A DNA stretch of 5,615 bases from NCBI GenBank assembly GCA_910577765.1, contig CAJTOV010000162.1, positions 1 through 5,615 of the forward strand. Direction: 5' to 3'. Of the stretch, positions 1-5,552 are shown one piece after another. The translations under genes were made by a program, and so were the position numbers. Position 1 is the stretch's first letter. Every line of letters starts with the position of its first letter. The stretch is from an uncultured Lachnospiraceae bacterium (GTDB lineage Bacteria > Bacillota > Clostridia > Lachnospirales > Lachnospiraceae). Under the pieces are notes generated by a model. That model was not told the DNA's origin. It ran no database searches and saw nothing but the letters and a program-made list of their open reading frames with translations.

Positions 1-61
1 CGCGGTGCACCGAAGGCGTCCCTTGGGAAACGCGCAGACCTATCTGAACTGTTACCTCCGG

Positions 62-94
62 GTTACTGTTCGCCTGGTACCAGTGAACAGTAAC
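62..94. repeat. Nested inverted repeat downstream of the wall hydrolase gene
   Basis: Arms GTTACTGTTC (62-71) and GAACAGTAAC (85-94) are perfect 10-bp complements. The 13-bp spacer holds a perfect palindrome, CTGGTACCAG (74-83), so the hairpin has two stacked stems. It lies 84 bp beyond the hydrolase stop. No T tract follows on either strand, so it is not a standard terminator, although it could stabilise the 3' end of the transcript. Confidence 0.6.
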
Positions 95-168
95 AGGCAG
101 TCCCCCGGGGATCTGCTCCCCCTGGAAACTGCCTGGGTCTATGTGAATCCATGGAACTGCCTGCGTCT
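94..168. repeat. Inverted and direct repeats with competing pairings
   Basis: CAGGCAGT (94-101) can pair with ACTGCCTG at 128-135 or with a second copy at 156-163. The two copies sit inside a longer imperfect direct repeat (124-140 and 153-168). Within the first loop, GGGGA (107-111) can pair with TCCCC (117-121). The 177-bp left end shows no protein-coding gene with a start, ribosome site and recognisable product. Confidence 0.5.
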
Positions 169-177
169 CTACCGTTC

Positions 178-1038
178 TTATTTAAAAAATTCATGCCGGT
201 CATGATGGAACAGATAGGTCAGATTCCGGTCAAACCAGCTAACATTCCGTGCCCGGGACCTTCCCCGGTTCATAAAATACAATGCTCCCTGGGAGTAATC
301 CTCCCCGGCCAGGGCCCGGTTCACCGCATCCACGGTCTCCGGTGTCACCACGCAGGAGTTAAGTCTGCCGTCCCGCACCGGCGAGAACTGGGCTCTCTGG
401 TAAACCACCTCTGTGACCGTGTTGGGAAACTGGCTGCTTCTCACCCGGTTCAGTACCACATTGGCCACCAGAATCCGGCCTTTGGTATCGCAGATTCCGG
501 CTTCCGCCTCCACGATCCGTTTCAGCACTTCATAATCCTGCTGGGAACAGTTGACCGCCGCTGCCTGTACCGTGGCTTCCCGGGGTTCCTCCCCGGCTGC
601 CAGGGCCCGCTGCTCTTCCGCCTTCTGTATCTCGTCCTTGGCCTTCTCTACCACTGCCCGGATTTCGTTCTTTGCTGCTTCCTGTCTCTGTATATCCTCC
701 GCCAGCATGCTTCCTGCCAGCGCCTGCCCTTCACGCAAATTCTCCCCGTCCGTAAGCCGAAACTGTACTTTTGCTTCCGTAAGCGTCCCGCTTTCTTCTG
801 TGCCGGACTGATGTACCAGGGCCTGGGAAGGTTCCTCCCCCGGCACCTCGGCATAAGCAGTCAGTACTGCCCTGCCGCCGCCTGCAAACCCGTTGAGGGT
901 CATGGTCATCACTGCCACAGCAGTCATTCCTGCCACCATGACGCCCATCCGGCGGCACATCCGCTTTGACAGACCTGCCATCCCGGAAGACCCCACAAGC
1001 CTGGTCCAGAACTGAAGAAATGAGCATAATGTAAGCAT
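178..1038 (-). CDS. Secreted SleB/CwlJ-like cell wall hydrolase
   Basis: This protein probably cleaves peptidoglycan glycan strands outside the membrane. In 286 residues it shows a basic segment (KRMCRR, 25-30), one hydrophobic segment (about 31-50), a likely signal-peptidase site after AYA (61-63), a charged helical, possibly coiled-coil stretch (about 112-150), and a C-terminal Hydrolase_2 (SleB-type) domain (about 166-286). That domain contains VEAEAG (176-181), in which E179 aligns with the SleB catalytic glutamate, VANVVLNRVRSSQFPNTV (191-208) and ALYFMNRG (252-259). Start choice: the ATG at 1038 has GAGAGG seven bases upstream. A TTG at 1068 would add ten residues. An ATG at 981 would give a more usual signal peptide but lacks a clear ribosome site. 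It is monocistronic here, behind its own promoter. The sigma-A-type promoter suggests vegetative wall turnover rather than spore germination, although the family name comes from spore cortex lysis. Confidence 0.88.
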   Translation of the reverse strand: MLTLCSFLQFWTRLVGSSGMAGLSKRMCRRMGVMVAGMTAVAVMTMTLNGFAGGGRAVLTAYAEVPGEEPSQALVHQSGTEESGTLTEAKVQFRLTDGENLREGQALAGSMLAEDIQRQEAAKNEIRAVVEKAKDEIQKAEEQRALAAGEEPREATVQAAAVNCSQQDYEVLKRIVEAEAGICDTKGRILVANVVLNRVRSSQFPNTVTEVVYQRAQFSPVRDGRLNSCVVTPETVDAVNRALAGEDYSQGALYFMNRGRSRARNVSWFDRNLTYLFHHDRHEFFK

Positions 1039-1146
1039 ACATACACCTCTCTTCCAGAAAATAAGCAATTCCCAATTTCACCTCCATATTTCGACAAAAG
1101 TGGGGGATCAGATCCGAAATTGCCTTGTCTTCTTGCTTCGGAGGCT

Positions 1147-1176
1147 ATTATAGTGGGGGAAACTTGAAAATGTCAA
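1147..1176 (-). promoter_or_regulatory. Consensus sigma-A promoter of the wall hydrolase gene
   Basis: On the minus strand a perfect -35 hexamer TTGACA (1176-1171) and a perfect -10 hexamer TATAAT (1152-1147) are separated by 18 bp, with an A/T-rich stretch directly upstream that could act as an UP element. Transcription should start near 1140, giving a leader of about 100 nt before the ATG at 1038. Confidence 0.85.
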
Positions 1177-1275
1177 TAAGGATTTTAAATTTTTGTTACA
1201 TTTTACACGGATTATTTTAGGATTTCCAATTTTATGGACATACCGCACAATTTCATCTCGGATTTTTCGGCATTT

Positions 1276-1304
1276 CTTATAGTCTTTTTATCTCTATTGT
1301 TACA
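1276..1304 (-). promoter_or_regulatory. Possible activator-dependent promoter for the wall hydrolase gene
   Basis: A -10-like hexamer TATAAG (1281-1276) lies exactly 17 bp from the last TGTAAC of the repeat array (1304-1299), which therefore sits where a -35 would be. No good -35 is present, as in OmpR-family promoters where bound activator replaces it. The transcript would start about 130 bp upstream of the consensus promoter. The element is AT-rich and could arise by chance. Confidence 0.35.
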
Positions 1305-1326
1305 TTTATATTACATTTATGTTACT
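1299..1326 (-). promoter_or_regulatory. Candidate WalR-box array upstream of the wall hydrolase gene
   Basis: Read on the minus strand there are three hexamers, AGTAAC, TGTAAT and TGTAAC, each separated by the identical five bases ATAAA, giving an 11-bp pitch. The last two match the published WalR (YycF) consensus TGTWAH-N5-TGTWAH fully, and the first has one mismatch. WalR is known to control wall hydrolase genes, which fits the gene downstream. Direct repeats of this kind could also bind another OmpR-family regulator such as PhoP. A further TGTAAC lies at 1200-1195, near the consensus promoter. Confidence 0.55.
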
Positions 1327-1338
1327 TTTGACGACGCA

Positions 1339-1370
1339 AAAAAAGAGTCGCACTGTGTCGGCTCTTTTTT
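1339..1370 (-). terminator. Rho-independent terminator of the hydro-lyase/ybaK operon
   Basis: A nine-base-pair stem, AAAAAAGAG (1339-1347) with CTCTTTTTT (1362-1370), is extended by two further inner pairs (1349-1350 with 1359-1360). On the minus strand it ends in seven T residues. It lies about 70 bp beyond the ybaK stop. The hairpin is nearly symmetrical and could stop transcription from either side, and it separates the operon from the wall hydrolase regulatory region. Confidence 0.85.
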
Positions 1371-1440
1371 ATGTAAACTCACATTTATTTTTTCAGCCAC
1401 TTCCCACTCCCCTGAAAGGGTGTCCGGGAACCGGCACTTT

Positions 1441-1923
1441 TCAAACCAGCTCACAAAATTCTGCTCCCACATACAGGCCCAGGGCCTGGGGACTCACAAG
1501 CACCTGGACTCCCCGCATGCCTGCGCTGACCGCAATCTCATCAAACAGCTCAGCCGTCTCATCTATATAGGTAGGAAACCGCTTCTTCATCCCCACCGGA
1601 GAACAGCCGCCCCGGATATATCCGGTTACAGCCAGCAGATCCTTCATGGGGATCATCTCCACCTTTTTGTCACCGGCTGCACGGGCTGCCTTTTTTAAGT
1701 CCAGCTCTTCTGCCACCGGGATGCAGCAGACCAGATATCCGGTCTTCTCTCCCTTAAGCACCAGTGTTTTAAAGCAGGTATCCGGGTCCTGGCCCAGCTG
1801 GCTGGCCACATGGATGCCGGACAGGTCCTGCTCATCCACCTCATATTCCATGGACCTATAGGGGATGCCTGCTGCCTCCAGAAGCCGCATGACATTGGTC
1901 TTTTCCTTCTTGTGCTCCTTCAT
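1441..1923 (-). CDS. ybaK: YbaK/EbsC-family Cys-tRNA(Pro) deacylase
   Basis: This is a free-standing tRNA-editing enzyme. By family knowledge it hydrolyses cysteine wrongly attached to tRNA-Pro by prolyl-tRNA synthetase, acting in the cytoplasm. Seen in 160 residues: KEKTNVMRLLEAAGIPY (6-22), FKTLVL (51-56) with K52 as the expected catalytic lysine, LDLKKAA (74-80) and GYIRGGCSPVGMKK (101-114), all typical of the family and its normal length. Two in-frame ATGs compete: 1932 and 1923. The 1923 start has AAGGA nine bases upstream, while at 1932 the same site would touch the start codon, so 1923 is preferred; a third ATG at 1890 is too far inside. The gene overlaps the end of large subunit 2 by 68 bp and is last in the operon, 70 bp before a terminator. 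Its function is not obviously linked to the hydro-lyases. Confidence 0.93.
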   Translation of the reverse strand: MKEHKKEKTNVMRLLEAAGIPYRSMEYEVDEQDLSGIHVASQLGQDPDTCFKTLVLKGEKTGYLVCCIPVAEELDLKKAARAAGDKKVEMIPMKDLLAVTGYIRGGCSPVGMKKRFPTYIDETAELFDEIAVSAGMRGVQVLVSPQALGLYVGAEFCELV

Positions 1924-3178
1924 AGGATACATTCCTTTCCGCCGTGATGGTTCCCGCCGCCGCGCAGGCTGCCGCCGTAGCCGGGGATGCCAGGTAGATC
2001 TCCACCTTGGAGGTGCCCATGCGTCCCAGAAAATTCCGGTTGTTGGTAGCCACCACCCGCTCCCCGTCGCTTAAGATTCCGCCGGTACGTCCGCAACACA
2101 GGCCGCAGCCCGGATGGGTCAGGATGGCCCCGGCTTCCACCAGGACTTTCAGAATCCCGGCTTTCAGGGCATCTTCATAGACTTTCCGGCTGGCAGGAGT
2201 CACCACCAGCTTCACAAAAGGAGCCACCTTCTTTCCCTTAAGCACCCGGGCCGCTGCTTCCAGATCCTCCAGACGGCCGTTGGTGCAGGAGCCGATAAAC
2301 ACCTGGTCAATGGGAGTTCCCTCCAGTTCCCGGACTTCCTGGATCTTGTCCACCTGGGAAGGGCAGGCCATTACCGGCACCAGCTCCTCTGCCTGGTAGA
2401 CCATGGTCCGCTCATACACGGCATCCGCGTCCCCGGTAAGCCCCTTCTGGAACTGGTCCAGCTCCACGTTGCAGTATTCTGCGGTCTTTGCATCCGGCGT
2501 AAAGAGGGCGCATTTGGCCCCGGCTTCAATGGCCATATTGGCCATGGTCATACGGCTGGCCACGGACATGGCATCCACTGCGGGGCCTGAGAATTCCAGG
2601 GCCCGGTAAGTGGCTCCGTCTGCTCCCAGATCCCCGATGAGCCGCAGAATCAGATCCTTGGACATGACTCCCTCCGGCATTTCCCCTTCAATAACCACCT
2701 TTATGGTCTCCGGCACCTTCACCCACAGGGTGCCGGTGCCCAGGATGGCTGCCATTTCCGTGTAACCGATTCCCGTGGAGAAGGCGCCTACGCACCCATA
2801 GGTGGTGGTGTGGCTGTCGGTGCCGAAGACCACATCCCCCGGCTTCACATACCCGGCTTCCGTCATCAGCTGGTGGCAGATGCCGTCGCTTCTGTGGACA
2901 TTGCGGATTCCGTACTTTTCCGCAAACCTGTCCCCCACCTGGTAATGGCGCACATCGTCCTGCTGGCTGGCCGGAACCAGATGGTCGTAGATCATCACCA
3001 CCTTGTCCGGGTCCCACACCTTCCCAAAGCCCATCTCATTGAATTTACTGACAATAAAGGGCATCATAATATCATCCACCATGACCCGGTCCGCCTGGAC
3101 CGTAACGATCTGCCCCGGCTTTACGGAAGGGGCGCCTATGTTGTGGGCAATGATTTTCTCAATAATGGTCTGTCCCAT
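1856..3178 (-). CDS. Large (Fe-S) subunit 2 of a 3-isopropylmalate dehydratase/homoaconitase-type hydro-lyase, with unusual C-terminal tail
   Basis: The second catalytic subunit has 440 residues. Seen: DHLVPAS (65-71), GTDSHTTTYGCVGAFSTG (119-136), cluster cysteine C298 in IGSCTNGR, and C358 and C361 in HPGCGLCCGRTGG, with an extra C362 directly beside the last ligand. The ATG at 3178 has a strong GGAGGAGG just upstream, within the overlap with small subunit 2. Aligned by eye with large subunit 1, the conserved protein ends near residue 415-416. The remaining 25 or so residues (from NVSYEG to RHPL) are read out of frame through the beginning of ybaK and resemble no family feature. They may be a readthrough tail made by a lost stop codon. 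The family resemblance would allow a 2,3-dimethylmalate dehydratase (DmdA)-like role, but I cannot confirm this without a comparison. Confidence 0.92.
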   Translation of the reverse strand: MGQTIIEKIIAHNIGAPSVKPGQIVTVQADRVMVDDIMMPFIVSKFNEMGFGKVWDPDKVVMIYDHLVPASQQDDVRHYQVGDRFAEKYGIRNVHRSDGICHQLMTEAGYVKPGDVVFGTDSHTTTYGCVGAFSTGIGYTEMAAILGTGTLWVKVPETIKVVIEGEMPEGVMSKDLILRLIGDLGADGATYRALEFSGPAVDAMSVASRMTMANMAIEAGAKCALFTPDAKTAEYCNVELDQFQKGLTGDADAVYERTMVYQAEELVPVMACPSQVDKIQEVRELEGTPIDQVFIGSCTNGRLEDLEAAARVLKGKKVAPFVKLVVTPASRKVYEDALKAGILKVLVEAGAILTHPGCGLCCGRTGGILSDGERVVATNNRNFLGRMGTSKVEIYLASPATAAACAAAGTITAERNVSYEGAQEGKDQCHAASGGSRHPL

Positions 3179-3680
3179 GGTCCTCCTCCTTTTCCAGCCC
3201 GTTGCGCTTTCTCATGGCCTTCACCAGCCCGCCTGCATTCAGAATCTCCACCAGGTTGTCCGGCAGGGAGGCAATGGGGTAGTTCTTTCCATTATAATGT
3301 ACCGCCTGGTTGACGGTAACAGTGATCTGGTCCCCCTCGGCTACGTCATCATAAAGATCCGGCTGTTCCATCAGAAGCAGACCGTTGTTAATGGCATTGC
3401 GGAAAAAGATGCGGGCAAAGGACCTGGCAATGACACAGCGGATTCCCAGGGCCTTTACCACCTCCGGCGCCTGCTCTCTGGATGAGCCGCAGCCAAAGTT
3501 CTTCCCAGCCACAATGATATCCCCTTTCCCGATCTTTGCCGCCAGCTCCGGCCGCAGAGGCGAAAAACCGTACTGCTTCATATCTTCAATGGTCTTCATG
3601 GCCAGGTATTCCGTAGGGATAATGATGTCAGTATCAATGTCATCCCCCAGCACCCAGACCTTCCCGGTAAACTGTTCCAT
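3159..3680 (-). CDS. Small (swivel-domain) subunit 2 of a 3-isopropylmalate dehydratase/homoaconitase-type hydro-lyase
   Basis: This is a second, diverged copy of the small subunit (173 residues). Seen: GDDIDTDIIIPTEYLAM (12-28), whose specificity-loop motif is YLAM (25-28), then NFGCGSSRE (61-69) and RSFARIFFRNAIN (86-98). The core loops are almost the same as in small subunit 1, but the flanks and the C-terminal third differ, so the pairs diverged long ago rather than by recent duplication. The C-terminus carries a charged extension (RKRNGLEKEEDHG). The ATG at 3680 has GAGGA about six bases upstream. The last 20 bp overlap the start of large subunit 2, and the overlap supplies that gene's ribosome binding site, a sign of coupled translation. 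It probably partners large subunit 2. The substrate cannot be named; YLAM is neither YLRT nor YLVY. Confidence 0.93.
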   Translation of the reverse strand: MEQFTGKVWVLGDDIDTDIIIPTEYLAMKTIEDMKQYGFSPLRPELAAKIGKGDIIVAGKNFGCGSSREQAPEVVKALGIRCVIARSFARIFFRNAINNGLLLMEQPDLYDDVAEGDQITVTVNQAVHYNGKNYPIASLPDNLVEILNAGGLVKAMRKRNGLEKEEDHGTDHY

Positions 3681-3728
3681 ACTGGTTCCTCTTTTCTTTT
3701 TTAAGTCTGCAACCCCTCTGTCATGGTG

Positions 3729-4979
3729 TCACAGCCGGTCTGCCGTGCAGATCTCCCCCTTCACTGCGGAGGCTGCCACTGTGGCCGCGGAGGCCAGATA
3801 GACTTTGGAGGACGGATGCCCGGCCCGGCCCTTAAAGTTGCGGGTTCCGGTACTGATGAGAACCTCCCCTTCCCCAATGACCCCCTGGCAGCTTCCCCAG
3901 CACACACTACAGTTGGGATTCATGACAATGGCGCCGCTTTCCATGAAGATCTGCAGCAGTCCTTCCTCCATGGCCTGAAGATATACCTCCTGGGAAGCAG
4001 GCACTACCAGGAAACGCACATGGTCCGCAACCTTTCTTCCCTTGAGAATGGCGGCCCCTGTCCGCAGCTCCCCGATCCGTCCGTTGTTGCAGGAGCCTAA
4101 GAACGCCTGGTCAATGTGCACGCCGCATACCTCACTGGCAGGAGCCAGGGCATCCACGAAATCCGGCTTGGCTACCACCGGCCGGATCTTGGACAAATCA
4201 AAGGTGTATTCACTGTGGTAGACTGCATCCGCATCGCTGCAAAATACTGCCTTGGGCTCCCTGCCCCGGGCCTTTAAGTATTCCAGGGCAATCTGGTCTG
4301 CCTGGAAAATGGCTGTCTTGGCTCCGGCCTCTACGGCCAGATTGCACAGCACCATCCGGTCATCCACGCTCAGGGTCTCTGCCCCGTCCCCACAGAATTC
4401 CATGACCCGGTAGTTGGCCCCGTTGGCTCCGATGGTCCCGATGATGGTCAGCATCAGGTCCCTGGGATACACCCCCTCCGGCAGCTTCCCCGTAAGCCGG
4501 AACTTCATGGTCTCCGGCGCCAGCACCCAGGAGGTTCCCGTGACCATGCCGTAGAGAAGGTCCGTGCAGCCCACCCCGGTACCGAAGGCTCCCAGGGCCC
4601 CATAGGTGCAGGTGTGGCTGTCTGCGCCGAAGATCAGTTCCCCCGGACAGACATAATGCTCCATCATAATCTGGTGGCACACCCCTTTTCCTTCCCAGAA
4701 ATCAATGCCGTGCTCCCGGGCAAAATCCCGCATCTTTTTCTGGGAAGCCGCGGTCTTAGGGCTGTCGGAAGGCACATTGTGGTCCACAATAAAGACCATC
4801 TTCTTTGTGTCGGCAATGTGGGGATTCTTCAGTTTATTATGGTACATATCCACGGTCAGGTGGGTGGTTCCGTCGTTGCTCATCATCCGGTCCAGATTCA
4901 CCGTATAGATATTTCCCGCCTTCGCCTCCGGCACTCCGGCAGCCAGGGCAATAATCTTTTCAGCAATTGTCATTCCCAT
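3729..4979 (-). CDS. Large (Fe-S) subunit 1 of a 3-isopropylmalate dehydratase/homoaconitase-type hydro-lyase
   Basis: This 416-residue catalytic subunit should carry the [4Fe-4S] cluster and pair with small subunit 1. Seen: DHNVPS (66-71), GADSHTCTYGALGAFGTG (118-135), cluster cysteine C297 in LGSCNNGR, and C357 and C360 in NPNCSVCWGSCQG, with a further C364 nearby. The usual family sequence around the first cysteine is SCTN; SCNN here is a deviation next to a ligand. The length fits the compact archaeal/HacA-type branch (about 420 residues) rather than the LeuC of classical leucine synthesis (about 470). The ATG at 4979 has GGAGG nine bases upstream, inside the end of the preceding gene. 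Stop TGA is at 3731-3729, then 48 bp to small subunit 2. Automated annotation would probably call it leuC or homoaconitase; neither substrate is supported by context here. Confidence 0.93.
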   Translation of the reverse strand: MGMTIAEKIIALAAGVPEAKAGNIYTVNLDRMMSNDGTTHLTVDMYHNKLKNPHIADTKKMVFIVDHNVPSDSPKTAASQKKMRDFAREHGIDFWEGKGVCHQIMMEHYVCPGELIFGADSHTCTYGALGAFGTGVGCTDLLYGMVTGTSWVLAPETMKFRLTGKLPEGVYPRDLMLTIIGTIGANGANYRVMEFCGDGAETLSVDDRMVLCNLAVEAGAKTAIFQADQIALEYLKARGREPKAVFCSDADAVYHSEYTFDLSKIRPVVAKPDFVDALAPASEVCGVHIDQAFLGSCNNGRIGELRTGAAILKGRKVADHVRFLVVPASQEVYLQAMEEGLLQIFMESGAIVMNPNCSVCWGSCQGVIGEGEVLISTGTRNFKGRAGHPSSKVYLASAATVAASAVKGEICTADRL

Positions 4980-4980
4980 G

Positions 4981-5463
4981 TTATGCTTCCTCCCTGTTCA
5001 GTGATGCAATCAGCCCGCCCTGACTTAAAATCTGCTGCATGTACTCCGGCAGCTTCGTGCAGGTGTAAGTCTTTCCCCCGGCCCGGGCTACCCCCTCTGT
5101 CATGGACAGTTCCATTTCATCCCCGGTCTTTACCTCATCGGGAAGCTCCTTGCAGACAATGACCGGAAGGCCGATATTGATGGCATTGCGGTAGAAGATG
5201 CGGGCAAAGGATTTGGCAATGACAGCCTCCACTCCCAGGGCTTTCAGCACTCCAGGGGCCTGCTCTCTCGAGGAACCGCAGCCAAAGTTCTCCCCGCCTA
5301 CCACATAGTCCCCGGGCTTTACCTTGTCCGGAAACTCCGGGTCCAGGGATTCAAAGGTATGTACCTTCATCTCCTCCAGATTCGGCAAAAGCAGATACTG
5401 GGACGCAATAATCTGGTCTGTGTCCAGATCGTCATGAAACTTGAAAATTTTACCCATGGACAT
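4981..5463 (-). CDS. Small (swivel-domain) subunit 1 of a 3-isopropylmalate dehydratase/homoaconitase-type hydro-lyase
   Basis: This 160-residue protein is the small subunit of a two-subunit aconitase-superfamily enzyme, a cytoplasmic hydro-lyase that moves a hydroxyl group on a di- or tricarboxylic acid through an alkene intermediate. Seen: the N-terminal DDLDTDQII (11-19), the specificity-loop motif YLLL (23-26), the active-site loop NFGCGSSRE (59-67) and KSFARIFYRNAIN (84-96). The length is normal for the LeuD/HacB family. The ATG at 5463 has GGAGG six bases upstream; a second in-frame ATG at 5457 is less well placed. The stop is followed by one base and then the ATG of large subunit 1, so the two are probably translationally coupled. 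It is the first gene of the operon, just downstream of the promoter and dyads at 5501-5552. YLLL matches neither YLRT nor YLVY, so leuD is not assigned. The family is secure; the substrate is unknown. Confidence 0.93.
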   Translation of the reverse strand: MSMGKIFKFHDDLDTDQIIASQYLLLPNLEEMKVHTFESLDPEFPDKVKPGDYVVGGENFGCGSSREQAPGVLKALGVEAVIAKSFARIFYRNAINIGLPVIVCKELPDEVKTGDEMELSMTEGVARAGGKTYTCTKLPEYMQQILSQGGLIASLNREEA

Positions 5464-5500
5464 GTTTTTCCTCCGAATTCTTATGCTTAAATGATAGTTG

Positions 5501-5527
5501 TATTATACCATCGGCACTGGTATAATA
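5501..5527. promoter_or_regulatory. Inverted-repeat operator candidate over the operon promoter
   Basis: Perfect 10-bp arms TATTATACCA (5501-5510) and TGGTATAATA (5518-5527) flank a 7-bp spacer. The dyad covers the -10 and the whole spacer of the operon promoter, so a protein bound here would be expected to block RNA polymerase. Owing to the symmetry, a TATAAT is also present on the plus strand (5521-5526) with TTGTAT 17 bp before it, a possible weak divergent promoter. It has no T tract, so it is not a terminator. The binding protein is unknown. Confidence 0.6.
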
Positions 5528-5531
5528 ACAA
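5502..5531 (-). promoter_or_regulatory. Promoter of the five-gene hydro-lyase operon
   Basis: On the minus strand a -35-like TTGTTA (5531-5526, four of six consensus bases) and a perfect TATAAT -10 (5507-5502) are 18 bp apart. Transcription should start near 5495, giving a leader of about 32 nt with GGAGG before the ATG at 5463. The promoter lies within an inverted repeat, so it is probably regulated. Confidence 0.7.
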
Positions 5532-5552
5532 TACATAATACTCATATGTATT
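5530..5552. promoter_or_regulatory. Second inverted repeat at the -35 side of the operon promoter
   Basis: Perfect 8-bp arms AATACATA (5530-5537) and TATGTATT (5545-5552) have a 7-bp spacer, and the centre lies 27 bp from that of the first dyad. It touches the -35 hexamer and extends upstream. Both dyads contain outward ATAC and GTAT elements, as would be expected if one regulator used two sites, for example a LysR-type protein. The region is AT-rich, which raises the chance of accidental symmetry. Confidence 0.4.

Noticed and set aside
61..149. A 29-codon minus-strand frame from an ATG at 149 to a TAA at 62-60
   Set aside because: There is no ribosome site before the ATG, the frame runs through palindromic repeats, and the product resembles nothing known.
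151..969. Long open frame on the plus strand opposite the wall hydrolase gene
   Set aside because: It has no family resemblance or ribosome site, and it mirrors a well-supported gene on the other strand; the composition is typical of an antisense shadow.
1113..1142. Leader hairpin TCCGAA/TTCGGA upstream of the wall hydrolase
   Set aside because: One arm lies at or before the predicted transcription start and the loop is 18 bases, so it is unlikely to form in the transcript.
1299..1326. CRISPR-like or tandem-repeat array
   Set aside because: Only three short hexamers at an 11-bp pitch, with identical five-base spacers, far too short for a CRISPR array; regulator binding sites explain them better.
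2114..5162. Several plus-strand open frames opposite the hydro-lyase genes
   Set aside because: They are histidine-, glycine- and proline-rich translations antisense to strongly conserved subunits, with no recognisable motifs.
1856..5463. Simple assignment as the leucine biosynthesis genes leuC and leuD
   Set aside because: The large subunits are of the short HacA-type, the small-subunit loop motifs do not match, there are two pairs, and no other leucine gene is in the window.
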